A stretch of DNA of 27,650 nucleotides from DASXTK01 sp036505485 (lineage in GTDB: Bacteria; Actinomycetota; Acidimicrobiia; Acidimicrobiales; VFJN01), in the NCBI GenBank assembly GCA_036505485.1, contig DASXTK010000142.1:1-27650 (forward strand), given 5' to 3'. The translations under genes and the position numbers were made by a program. Under the pieces are notes generated by a model. That model was not told the origin of the DNA and did no database searches. It saw only the letters and a list, made by a program, of their open reading frames with translations. Every line of letters starts with the position of its first letter. Within the stretch, counting starts at the first letter, position 1. Shown here piece after piece: positions 8,326-16,107 of the stretch.

Positions 8326-9056
8326 CAGCGGACCTCCTGCGGTCGCGGGTACCAGCGACGGAGCGCGAGCGGCGGACGGAACGGCGCCCACCGACCCTCA
8401 CGCTGGGCCAGCCGATCGGCGATGGCGAAGATCGCCGCAGGGTTGACGCCGAGCCCGCAATGGCTCCCCCGGACCTCGACGTTCTCGCTGCGCTCGTCGG
8501 TCGGCTGCACCGTGGTCTGCCAGGCCACGATGCCGTCGCTGCGGGTGTAGACAGCGGTGGAGGGGACGGTCAGTGGGTCGGCGGAGAGGCTCAGTGCGCC
8601 GAAGGGGCTGCCCAGGGAGATGACCTGGCGCACCCGGTCCGGGTACCGGCGGGCCAGCTCCCGCCCGAACACCCCGCCCAGACTCCAGCCGACGATGCTG
8701 AGCGGACGGCCGTGGGCCTCGCCGATCTCGTCCACGGCCCGGGTCAGCCCGTCCACCACGGCATCGGTCGGGCCGACGTTGCGGCCCAGACGCCAGCCGA
8801 GCGCTTGGTAGCCGAGCCGACCGAGCATCCCTCGCAGCGGCACCGTCGACAGGTCGCTGGCCAGGTAACCGGGCAGGACGAGCACCGGATGGCCGTCGCC
8901 CCGGGGCGCCAGCGTCAGCAGCGGGGCCAGGCCCACGAAGCGGGCGAACGCGGCCCAGGTCCGGGGGCCCTCCAGCGACCAGTCCACCAGCGGTGGTGGC
9001 CGCCTCGTCCGTGGCATCGCCAACCCCAGTTGATCAACCGACGCGACCTCAACCAC
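8325..9056 (-). CDS. Alpha/beta hydrolase, lipase-like
   Basis: This 243-residue serine hydrolase has a complete apparent triad: nucleophile S125 in GWSLGG, D174 in YTRSDG, and H199 in RGSHCG. VLVLPGYLASD (about 58-68) fits the oxyanion-hole strand. It has no signal peptide, so it probably acts in the cytoplasm. It is first in an apparent operon with the WS/DGAT acyltransferase, whose ATG overlaps its stop codon by one base, so a role in acylglycerol or ester turnover is a reasonable inference. The GTG start at 9056 is supported by AGGAGG at 9070-9065; an in-frame ATG at 9017 has only a weak ribosome-binding site. The substrate is not readable from sequence. Confidence 0.9.
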   Translation of the reverse strand: MVEVASVDQLGLAMPRTRRPPPLVDWSLEGPRTWAAFARFVGLAPLLTLAPRGDGHPVLVLPGYLASDLSTVPLRGMLGRLGYQALGWRLGRNVGPTDAVVDGLTRAVDEIGEAHGRPLSIVGWSLGGVFGRELARRYPDRVRQVISLGSPFGALSLSADPLTVPSTAVYTRSDGIVAWQTTVQPTDERSENVEVRGSHCGLGVNPAAIFAIADRLAQREGRWAPFRPPLALRRWYPRPQEVR

Positions 9057-9085
9057 CCGATCCCCCTCCTGCCCTCGACAACCCG

Positions 9086-9114
9086 ATAGGAGACCACCTC
9101 GCCTCCCTTGTCAA
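9086..9114 (-). promoter_or_regulatory. Sigma70-type promoter for the hydrolase-acyltransferase-regulator operon
   Basis: On the minus strand a consensus -35 hexamer TTGACA (9114-9109) is followed after exactly 17 bases by TCCTAT (9091-9086), a moderate -10. Transcription would start near 9079, about 23 bases before the GTG at 9056, leaving a short leader that contains AGGAGG. It faces away from the lipoprotein gene at 9180. This is the best promoter match I found in the window. Confidence 0.6.
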
Positions 9115-9179
9115 GGTCTGGCCGCGCCCAGAGCGACGGAACCGTCCCGTAGTCTCGGGCCCGAACTGGGGGAGAGACG

Positions 9180-10736
9180 ATGGGGCGCAAACGACTCGTT
9201 GTGCTGGGACTCAGCACGGTCCTGATGGCTGGGACGCTGGGCGGATGCGGCCAGCCGTGGAAGTCCGAGCTGGTTTCCACCAACGGCGCCGGCGCCGACA
9301 GCGGCAACGCCGAGTCCATCTGGCCCCGGGTCAGCCAGGACGGCACCAAGATCGCCTTCACCAGCGCCGCGGGCGATCTCGGGCCGACCGACACCACCCG
9401 GCCACCCGATCAGTTCCCGGGTGGGATCAACGCCCAGTGGGACGTCTACGTGCGGGACCTGACCACGGGCGTCACCACCCTCGTGTCGGCGAATGCCGGA
9501 GGCACGAACAGTGGCAACAACCGGTCTTGGGATCCCGTCCTCAGCCCTGACGGCAACAAGGTGGCCTTCACCAGCTGGGCCAACGATCTCGGGCCGACCG
9601 ACCCGGGCGGAGACTGGGACAGCGACATCTACGTGCGCGACCTGACGACCGGAGTGACTCAGCTCGTCACCCGCAATGCGGCGGGAACCGACGGCCAAGG
9701 CGGATGGTTTCCCGACTTCAGCCCCGACAGCACCAAGATCGCGTTCAGCAGTGCGGGCGCCGCGTTCGGACCGGTGGACACCAACAACACCGACGACGTC
9801 TACGTGCGCAACCTGACCACGGGTGCCGTCAGCCTCGTCTCCACCAACGCCGCGGGCACCGACGCTGCCGCCGACTACTCCCACTATCCCGACTTCAGCC
9901 CCGACGGCACCAAGATCGTGTTCGACAGCAACGCCGGGAACTTCGGCCCAGCCGACAGCAACGCGGCCGTCGACATCTACCTGCGTGATCTGACCACCGG
10001 CGTGACCACGCTGGTCTCGGCCAACGCCGCCGGCACCGACACCGGCGATGCCGCCTCCCGGCGCCCCGCCTTCAGCCCCGACGGCACTCGGATCGTGTTC
10101 GAGAGCGACGCATCCAACCTCGGAGCCCTTGACACCAACGGCGTGCAGGACCTCTACGTGCGGAACCTGGGCGCAGGCCAGACGGTTCTGGTCTCGTTCA
10201 ACGGAGCCGGGAACCAAGCCGGTAACGGCATCTCGGTCCTGCCGATCTGGGGTCCCGACAGCTCCACCGTGCTGTTCGAGAGCGACGCAACCGACATCGC
10301 CGCCAACGACCTCAACGGCATCCGTGGGGACGTCTTCGTCCGTGATCTCGACGCCCAGACCACCACCCTGGTCTCGGTCAACGGGGCGGGCACCGGAACC
10401 GCCAACCACCACTCGTTCCTTGCCGCATTCAGCCCCAGCGGGACCAAGGTGGCCTTCATCAGCTACGGCAACGACCTCGGCCCCAAGGACACCCAACGGC
10501 CCGGCGATGCCTTCTTCTCAGGTGACGTCTACCTCCGCGACCTGACCACCGGCACGACCACGTTGGTCTCGGTCAACGCCAACGGCACCGACAGCAGCAA
10601 CGGCACCTCGGCGTCGGACCGACCGGCGTTCGTCTCGGAGACCCAGGTCGCCTTCCAGTCCCGAGGCTCCGACCTCGGCGCCACCGACACCAATGGCGTC
10701 GACGACATCTACCTGGGCAGCTTCACCGGAACCTGA
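9180..10736 (+). CDS. Repeat lipoprotein, TolB/PD40-like eight-repeat beta-propeller
   Basis: This 518-residue protein is predicted to be exported and lipid-anchored: KR near the N-terminus, a hydrophobic core, then the lipobox LGGC with C23. The rest is eight repeats of about 60 residues. Each opens with an LVSxNxxGT-like strand, passes FSPDGTKIAF, then LGPxDTNxxxD, and ends YVRDLTTG. FSPDGTKIAF is the hallmark of PD40/TolB-type propeller blades. The Asp/Asn-rich loop in most repeats (such as DTNGVDDIY) resembles a calcium-binding loop, which is inference. The ATG at 9180 has GGGGGAGAG just upstream. It stands alone between a divergent operon and a convergent gene. Its role is unknown; an extracellular binding or scaffold function would fit. 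Confidence 0.85.
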   Translation: MGRKRLVVLGLSTVLMAGTLGGCGQPWKSELVSTNGAGADSGNAESIWPRVSQDGTKIAFTSAAGDLGPTDTTRPPDQFPGGINAQWDVYVRDLTTGVTTLVSANAGGTNSGNNRSWDPVLSPDGNKVAFTSWANDLGPTDPGGDWDSDIYVRDLTTGVTQLVTRNAAGTDGQGGWFPDFSPDSTKIAFSSAGAAFGPVDTNNTDDVYVRNLTTGAVSLVSTNAAGTDAAADYSHYPDFSPDGTKIVFDSNAGNFGPADSNAAVDIYLRDLTTGVTTLVSANAAGTDTGDAASRRPAFSPDGTRIVFESDASNLGALDTNGVQDLYVRNLGAGQTVLVSFNGAGNQAGNGISVLPIWGPDSSTVLFESDATDIAANDLNGIRGDVFVRDLDAQTTTLVSVNGAGTGTANHHSFLAAFSPSGTKVAFISYGNDLGPKDTQRPGDAFFSGDVYLRDLTTGTTTLVSVNANGTDSSNGTSASDRPAFVSETQVAFQSRGSDLGATDTNGVDDIYLGSFTGT

Positions 10737-10737
10737 G

Positions 10738-11334
10738 CTACATAGCCGACCAGTCGGGATCGCGTCCGCTGAGCCCGATCACCCGGTCGAGCAGGGGGGC
10801 ATCGGACGGCACCGGGACCTCGGGCCCGAACATGCCCTCCCGCTGACCCTCCGCGCTCGGTCCGGACCACTGTTGGACGAACCCGTGAACCACCTCGAGC
10901 AGACCCGGGTCGTACTCGAACTTCTGGCCGCTGGCCTGGGCCAGGTCCCAGCCGTGGAGCATCAGCTCGTCCAGCACGACGAGGCCGGCGACCTCGCCGG
11001 GCAGGTCGACCCCACCGGCCTGGGTCATCCCGGTCCAGGCCTCGGGATCGCGCCAGGCCTCGGCCAGCGCCTCCAGGTCCTTGGGGATCCGGGTGCGCCA
11101 GTCGTCGTCCAGGTTGGCGACGTCTCCTTCGCCTTGCCGCCGCTGCGAGCCCGGGCCCGACGTGGACTTGGCCGCCGCGCCGGTGAAGGCCAGCGCCAGC
11201 CCACCGATGTGGTCGAGCAGGTCGCCGAGCGTGTACTCCAGGCACGGCGTCGGCCGGTCGAGCAGGTCGTCGCCGACGCCGGCGACCAGGTCCGCCATGT
11301 GCCGCGTGGCTGGTTCCAGGTTCACGATCGTCAT
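10738..11334 (-). CDS. TIGR03086-family metal-binding protein (DinB/maleylpyruvate isomerase-like fold)
   Basis: This roughly 198-residue protein matches the actinobacterial TIGR03086 group: a helical bundle with a conserved N-terminal PTPCLEYTLGDLLDHIGG segment and the later LMLHGWDLAQASG motif. The His in LLDHI and the His in LHGWDLA are the expected metal ligands. Relatives include mycothiol-dependent enzymes, but many members have no assigned reaction. I chose ATG 11334 (MTIVNLEP) over a TTG two codons upstream at 11340; neither has a strong ribosome-binding site. Its stop TAG at 10740-10738 lies one base from the stop of the convergent lipoprotein gene, with no hairpin between them. Confidence 0.85.
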   Translation of the reverse strand: MTIVNLEPATRHMADLVAGVGDDLLDRPTPCLEYTLGDLLDHIGGLALAFTGAAAKSTSGPGSQRRQGEGDVANLDDDWRTRIPKDLEALAEAWRDPEAWTGMTQAGGVDLPGEVAGLVVLDELMLHGWDLAQASGQKFEYDPGLLEVVHGFVQQWSGPSAEGQREGMFGPEVPVPSDAPLLDRVIGLSGRDPDWSAM

Positions 11335-11438
11335 ACCCAAAGGCCTAGCACCCGGGAACGACCCGATGACCCGTCCATCGCTACCCTGCCCTGGGCGGAG
11401 CCGAATTCGCCGGTCTCCGGAACGCTCGCTGGGAGCCG

Positions 11439-12014
11439 ATGGACAGAGCTGTATCGACTCTGGAGGCCGCAGTCGCGGGAGGACACCACGGCCTGGCTCG
11501 GCGCGCTCTGGGAGGGATCAGCAACGAGGACGAGCGGGAGGCCTCGCTCGAAGTCCTGGCCCGGCACGCCGCGGCTGGCTCTGAGCTGGCGACCGAGCTG
11601 TTGATCGAGACGGTCGACCGCTTCGGAGTGGTCCGCCGGGTCTTCGCCGCCGAAGCCGCGGTGGACGACATGGTCCAAGACACGCTGATCACCCTGGCCG
11701 AGTCGATCGGATCCTTCCGTGGCGAGGCCAAGTTCACGACTTGGCTCCAGCAGCTGACCAGCAACATCTCCGTCGACGACAGCAGTGCGGCCGCCCGGAT
11801 CAGCTCGTTGGTGGCGTCGCGTGCGTCCGTGCGACAGATGCTCGACCAACTCCCCGAGCGCTACCGGGACGCAGTGCTGCTGCGCGACGTGGAGCGGCTT
11901 CCGTACGCCGAAGTGGCCACGCGCCTGGGTCGGAACGTCACCACGATCAGGTCCCATGTTGCTCGGGGCAGGGCATTGTTGGCCGGCCTGCTGGACCGGG
12001 ACACGAACCCCTGA
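11439..12014 (+). CDS. ECF-like RNA polymerase sigma factor
   Basis: This 191-residue protein has the two domains of an ECF sigma factor. Region 2 lies at about 45-110 (VDDMVQDTLITLAESIGSF, then KFTTWLQQLTSN), matching the core-binding and -10-recognition helices. Region 4 lies at about 125-180 (LDQLPERYRDAVLLRDVE, LPYAEVATRLGRNVTTIRSHVARGR), a clear helix-turn-helix. The first 40 residues form a short extension I do not recognise. The ATG at 11439 follows GGGAG at a suitable distance. A membrane protein starts 19 bp downstream on the same strand and may belong to the same unit. No zinc-finger anti-sigma factor (HxxxCxxC) is encoded next to it. Confidence 0.9.
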   Translation: MDRAVSTLEAAVAGGHHGLARRALGGISNEDEREASLEVLARHAAAGSELATELLIETVDRFGVVRRVFAAEAAVDDMVQDTLITLAESIGSFRGEAKFTTWLQQLTSNISVDDSSAAARISSLVASRASVRQMLDQLPERYRDAVLLRDVERLPYAEVATRLGRNVTTIRSHVARGRALLAGLLDRDTNP

Positions 12015-12033
12015 CGTCCGTTCATACTGTGGG

Positions 12034-12963
12034 ATGGCGAAGGTGCGAGTGCGGGCGCAGCGGGTCGCGAAATCGGTGTCGTCCCTTCAGCAAGGCTGGG
12101 CCCTGGCGGGGCTGTCAACACTCCTGGTGGTGTCGGTGGTGGCGTCGTCCAACCTCAACGAGATCTACAACTCACAGAAGGACTTCGTAGCCGGCTCGTT
12201 GCTGTCGTTGGCCGGGTTCTGTTTCGGCAAGGCGTTCAGCCGCACCCAGGAGCAGAAGGCCCTCGAGCTGATCCGGGGGGCCCCGACCGACGCGGTCAGC
12301 GACGCCCTGGAGCAGGAGACGAGGGCGTCGTTGCACGATCGGGGGGTGTTCGAGACCCTCACCCGTTTGGAGCGTGACCTCCAGGCCGGCAGCGAGCGGA
12401 TCACCGAGTACTACGACGCCCACTGCCGCAACATCGAGCACTACAGCGCCATGGCCCTGCTCCGGGTGGCCCTCGACGACCTGGGCAAAGCGCTGTGGAG
12501 CGCCATGGAGCTGCGCGCCGCGTTGAACGCCGATGGGCCACCGATGGAGGCGTACCAGATCGACCCGAGCGTCCGGCTGGCGCTCATCCACATCGCCCGG
12601 GACTACCGGGAGGCGATCGGACGCCGGGATCAGGCCTACGACTGGTACCGCCTGCAGCTGGACAACCGCGAGGACGCGTGCTGGGACGTCTTCGCGGTGA
12701 TGACATCGGACATGCTCAAGGGAGAGCGGCTGCTGAGCGCTCTGCTCGGCAAGAGCGTGCCGTCCCCGCCCGAGGAGTACCTACGAATGATCGACGGCTA
12801 CGTCCGGGCCTCGATCGGCCGAGCCCAAGAGTTCATGCAACTGACCGCGGGCAACTCATTCACCCCACCAAAGGTCTTCGACGTGATGCTCCAAGACCTG
12901 AACACCGCCCTGTCCGCCATAGATCACATCGAGGTGGCCCCCGCCGATCACCCGTCGACGTAG
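12034..12963 (+). CDS. Unrecognised membrane protein with two N-terminal helices
   Basis: I do not recognise this 309-residue protein. The N-terminus is basic (MAKVRVRAQR), followed by two hydrophobic helices at about 22-39 and 51-66 joined by a short hydrophilic turn. A charged region of about 240 residues follows that looks mostly alpha-helical, with Arg/Glu/Leu-rich stretches. I see no enzyme motif, no HxxxCxxC anti-sigma zinc finger and no known domain. The open frame extends back into the sigma gene, but ATG 12034 is the first start after the sigma stop (19 bp) and begins a typical membrane-protein N-terminus. Its place between a sigma factor and an ATPase regulator suggests a signalling or regulatory role, which is inference only. 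Confidence 0.8.
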   Translation: MAKVRVRAQRVAKSVSSLQQGWALAGLSTLLVVSVVASSNLNEIYNSQKDFVAGSLLSLAGFCFGKAFSRTQEQKALELIRGAPTDAVSDALEQETRASLHDRGVFETLTRLERDLQAGSERITEYYDAHCRNIEHYSAMALLRVALDDLGKALWSAMELRAALNADGPPMEAYQIDPSVRLALIHIARDYREAIGRRDQAYDWYRLQLDNREDACWDVFAVMTSDMLKGERLLSALLGKSVPSPPEEYLRMIDGYVRASIGRAQEFMQLTAGNSFTPPKVFDVMLQDLNTALSAIDHIEVAPADHPST

Positions 12964-12983
12964 CCGTCTCGCGGACACGGGGA

Positions 12984-13017
12984 CTTCACGGCCTCCTACG
13001 CTCGGTGTCGCGTGAAG
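12984..13017. repeat. Inverted repeat overlapping the start of the second BTAD regulator
   Basis: CTTCACG at 12984-12990 is the exact reverse complement of CGTGAAG at 13011-13017, with 20 bases between. The right arm contains the proposed GTG start codon (13012). It could be an operator half-site pair or an RNA stem that masks the start. Seven-base arms can arise by chance, so confidence is modest. Confidence 0.35.
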
Positions 13018-16000
13018 CCAGTGCTGGATGGTGGGGTCCGACTCGAGCCACCTGTCCTTCGGCGCGCCAACCTGATCCGCCCACGGCTTCTCCGCCAGCT
13101 GCGGGAGCGCTTCACGACACCGGTGACCGTCGTGGTCGCGGCGGCCGGGCTCGGCAAGACCACCCTCCTCGCCCAAGCCGTCGCCGAGAACCGCCTCGCA
13201 CCGTTGGGAGCCGACTTCTGGTTGGCGTGCTGCGCCGACGACGTGGCCGGATCGTCCCTGGCCGAGGGTCTGTGCCAGGCGTTGGGAGTGACCCCGCCGG
13301 GAAGCCTGGACGGCGCGATCGACAAGGTCCTGGAGACGGCATGGCACCACTCGCCCGACGAGATCGCTCTGGTCATCGACGACGTCCACGAGATAGTCGA
13401 GGGATCAGCGGGGGCCGAGGTCCTGGCCCGGCTGGTGGAGGCGCTGCCCCGCAACAGCCATCTGGTGCTCTCCGGGCGGCATCCCCCGCCCATCGCCCTG
13501 TCGCGCCTGGAGGTCGAGGGACATCTGATCCGCATCGGCGAGTCGGACCTGCTCTTCACGGACGACGAGCTCAAGGAGTTCGCGGCGGCGCGCCGCGTGT
13601 CCGCCGACCAACTGGCCGGGTGCGGCGGCTGGCCGGCGATGGCGGAGCTCGCAGCCAGCACGGTTCCGGGGATCGACGCGGCTTACCTGTGGGAGGAGGT
13701 GCTTGGCGACCTGCGCCCCACCCGCCGCCGGGCTCTGGCGCTGCTGGCCCACGTTGGTCCGGTCGACGATGCGCTCGCCACTGCGGTGCTGGGCTACGAC
13801 GCGGACGTCGCCGAGCTCACCGCCAATCTGCCGCTCGTGGCCGCGACCGCTGCCGGCGGTCGGCAGATCCACAGCTTGTGGCGCCCTCACCTGGCCCGGG
13901 CAGTGGACGCCGGGGACATCGCCGGCGCCCGTCGCCGGGCCGGGATCGAACTGGCCCGGGCCGGTGACGCCGCGACCGCGGTCCGGCTCCTCGCCGAAGC
14001 TGGCGCCTGGGATGACGTCACCGACGTGGTCGTCGACATCCTGGGAGCGGCCCACCCACCGATCGCCGGCGATGTGGTGGCGGCCTGGCTGGGTCGGCTG
14101 CCGAACCATCTGGCCGGAGGAGCGTTGGCCCGGCTGATGAGCGCAGTCGCCTCGGTGCAGACCGATCCTCGGGCCGCCACCCGGGAGCTGCAGGAGGCGG
14201 CCAACGCCTTTCGGGACGAGGGCAATCCCGCTGGCGAACTGGCCTGCATGGCCCAGCTCGGACAGCTGGCGTGGTGGTCGGAGCACCCCGACACGATCTT
14301 CGGTCTGGCATCCCGACTGTTCGAGATCGAGGCCCTGGGCCACGACAAGGCCACCCCCCTCGCCTGCCTGGCCCGAGCGCTGATCGCCGACCTTCAAGCC
14401 GATTGTGAGCGGGTCCTGCGCGAGCTGGCCGGAATCCCTCCCGGATCGCTGCACGAGACCTTGCAGAGCTTGGTCGACTGGTTGAGATCCACGTCGTTGA
14501 ACCAACTCGGTCGGCTGGGCGAGGCGTTGGAGGCCGCCGAATCGGCGTGCGCCCACGCCAGTCCGCTGCTCGCGCCGGTCATGGAGTCCACCCGGCTGCA
14601 GGCGCTGTGGTTCCTCGGGCAGATCGAGGAGGTGCTGCAGGAGTTTCCGTCCATCGTCGAACGCACCGAAGCCACCGGGCTGCGCGACTACACCTCGCTG
14701 ATGGCGGCGGCGTGCTGCATGGCGTTCGCCTCGGTCGGCCGGGCCGATGAGGCCTCGCACTACCTCGAGATCGCCCGTCGGTCCGCGGCCTCGCCGGGCC
14801 TTCCGCTGGTCGAAGTCAATCTGGTCATCGCCGAAGCTGCGACCGCGATAGCTCACGGTGACGAGATGACCGCGGCACAGGTGTTCGGCGAGCACCTGGA
14901 ACGCTCAGCCCCGATCGGCACCGGACTGTCGGCGTTCCCCCAACAACGCAGCCTCAGCCTTTGGTACGTGCTGGCTCCGGCCAGTCGGGGGTCCTGGGAC
15001 GGCGCCGCGCTAGGACCGTGCTACGCAGCCGGGCTCGAGCTGGCCCGGGCCATCGTCGCCATCCGAACCGACGGGCGGCTGCCCGCACCATCTGCTCCGG
15101 TCCCGGCCCCGGAGGTGGTCCGGGCGTTGCTGCCACTCCGCTGGACGACCGAACTGGCCTTGGCCCAAGCGGCGGACGGCAACCAGAACGCCTGGACGCT
15201 GCTCGAAGCGGTGTGGCCACAAGCGCAGGCTGCGGTGCGCCATCACGCCGACGATGCGGACTCGCCGCTCGCCCGCCCAGCCCGCCTCGCGCTGGCCCGG
15301 CTCCCGGTTCCGCCGCCGAGCCGGCTCGACCTCCGACTCCTCGGACCGGTCGAGCTCACCCGGGACGGAGTCCCGGTCGAGGCGCCCGAGTGGCGGCGGG
15401 AACGGGTTCGGTCCCTGCTCGTCCATCTGGTGCTGCATCGACCGGCTGGCCGCGAACGGCTGGCGTCGGATCTGTGGCCGAGCCTCGACGCCGAAGCCCA
15501 GCTGCGCAACCTGCGGGTGACCCTGACCCACCTCCGCCGGGCACTGGAGCCCGAGCGGGGGGAGCACGACGCGTCGTTCCTTATCAGACCGCACGGCAAC
15601 GGTCTGATGCTGGACCGCAGCGAATGGTTCGGGACCGACCTGTGGCGCTTCGACGAGCTGTGGCGCCGTGCTACCGAGGCTGACCGTGACGGCGTTCCCT
15701 CGGCGGCCCTGGGAGCCATGCGCCAAGCGGTTGACCTGTGGCGCGATGACCCGAGCGAACTGGCGGCGCACGACTGGGCCCTGCCTGAGGTGGAGGAGCG
15801 GCGCGTTCGGCTCGTCAACATGGCTACGCGGGCCGCCGAGCTCCTCTTGGCCAGCGACGGTCTGGATGAGGCCCGTCGCCTGGCCGAGGTCGCAGTGCGC
15901 TGCGATCCCTGGTTCGAACGGGCTCACCGGGTCGTCGTAGCCGCCCACTTCGCAGCCCGCCATCACCGCGCGGCGCGCCAGGCCCTGCGGCGATATGCGG

Positions 16001-16080
16001 AGATGCTCGCGGAGCTCGGCCTGGATCCGGCCGCCAGCGCCCGAAGGCTGGAGCCGCTCACCCGGGGCCTTGTCGGCTGA
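13012..16080 (+). CDS. STAND ATPase-TPR-BTAD transcriptional regulator (copy 2)
   Basis: This 1022-residue paralogue of the 3774-6893 gene has the same order: a MalT-like ATPase (Walker A AAAGLGKTT with K49, Walker B ALVIDDVHE with D123-D124), a helical TPR-like centre, then a C-terminal winged helix (about 771-870) and BTAD domain (about 880-1015). Shared stretches such as GLGKTTLLAQA(I/V)AENRL and LGQLAWW show common descent, but divergence elsewhere means the duplication is old. The GTG at 13012 is poorly supported because no Shine-Dalgarno sequence precedes it; a GTG at 13021 is possible. It follows the membrane-protein gene by 48 bp and converges on the M23 peptidase gene with 27 bp between stops. 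Target genes are unknown. Confidence 0.88.
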   Translation: MKPVLDGGVRLEPPVLRRANLIRPRLLRQLRERFTTPVTVVVAAAGLGKTTLLAQAVAENRLAPLGADFWLACCADDVAGSSLAEGLCQALGVTPPGSLDGAIDKVLETAWHHSPDEIALVIDDVHEIVEGSAGAEVLARLVEALPRNSHLVLSGRHPPPIALSRLEVEGHLIRIGESDLLFTDDELKEFAAARRVSADQLAGCGGWPAMAELAASTVPGIDAAYLWEEVLGDLRPTRRRALALLAHVGPVDDALATAVLGYDADVAELTANLPLVAATAAGGRQIHSLWRPHLARAVDAGDIAGARRRAGIELARAGDAATAVRLLAEAGAWDDVTDVVVDILGAAHPPIAGDVVAAWLGRLPNHLAGGALARLMSAVASVQTDPRAATRELQEAANAFRDEGNPAGELACMAQLGQLAWWSEHPDTIFGLASRLFEIEALGHDKATPLACLARALIADLQADCERVLRELAGIPPGSLHETLQSLVDWLRSTSLNQLGRLGEALEAAESACAHASPLLAPVMESTRLQALWFLGQIEEVLQEFPSIVERTEATGLRDYTSLMAAACCMAFASVGRADEASHYLEIARRSAASPGLPLVEVNLVIAEAATAIAHGDEMTAAQVFGEHLERSAPIGTGLSAFPQQRSLSLWYVLAPASRGSWDGAALGPCYAAGLELARAIVAIRTDGRLPAPSAPVPAPEVVRALLPLRWTTELALAQAADGNQNAWTLLEAVWPQAQAAVRHHADDADSPLARPARLALARLPVPPPSRLDLRLLGPVELTRDGVPVEAPEWRRERVRSLLVHLVLHRPAGRERLASDLWPSLDAEAQLRNLRVTLTHLRRALEPERGEHDASFLIRPHGNGLMLDRSEWFGTDLWRFDELWRRATEADRDGVPSAALGAMRQAVDLWRDDPSELAAHDWALPEVEERRVRLVNMATRAAELLLASDGLDEARRLAEVAVRCDPWFERAHRVVVAAHFAARHHRAARQALRRYAEMLAELGLDPAASARRLEPLTRGLVG

Positions 16081-16107
16081 GTGAACGGCTCCAGGAACGA
16101 CGGGTGG

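Noticed and set aside
9135..9146. Palindrome GACGGAACCGTC upstream of the propeller lipoprotein gene as an operator
   Set aside because: Five-base arms in GC-rich DNA are expected by chance, there is no second copy, and no promoter aligns with it.
9111..10496. A minus-strand frame of 461 codons with regular repeats opposite the propeller gene
   Set aside because: The repeats are the complement of the propeller repeats. The plus-strand frame has a signal peptide and lipobox, which the antisense frame lacks.
12495..13967. A plus-strand open frame spanning the end of the membrane protein and start of the second BTAD gene
   Set aside because: It is out of frame with both supported genes, Arg/Gly/Pro-rich, and shows no domain.
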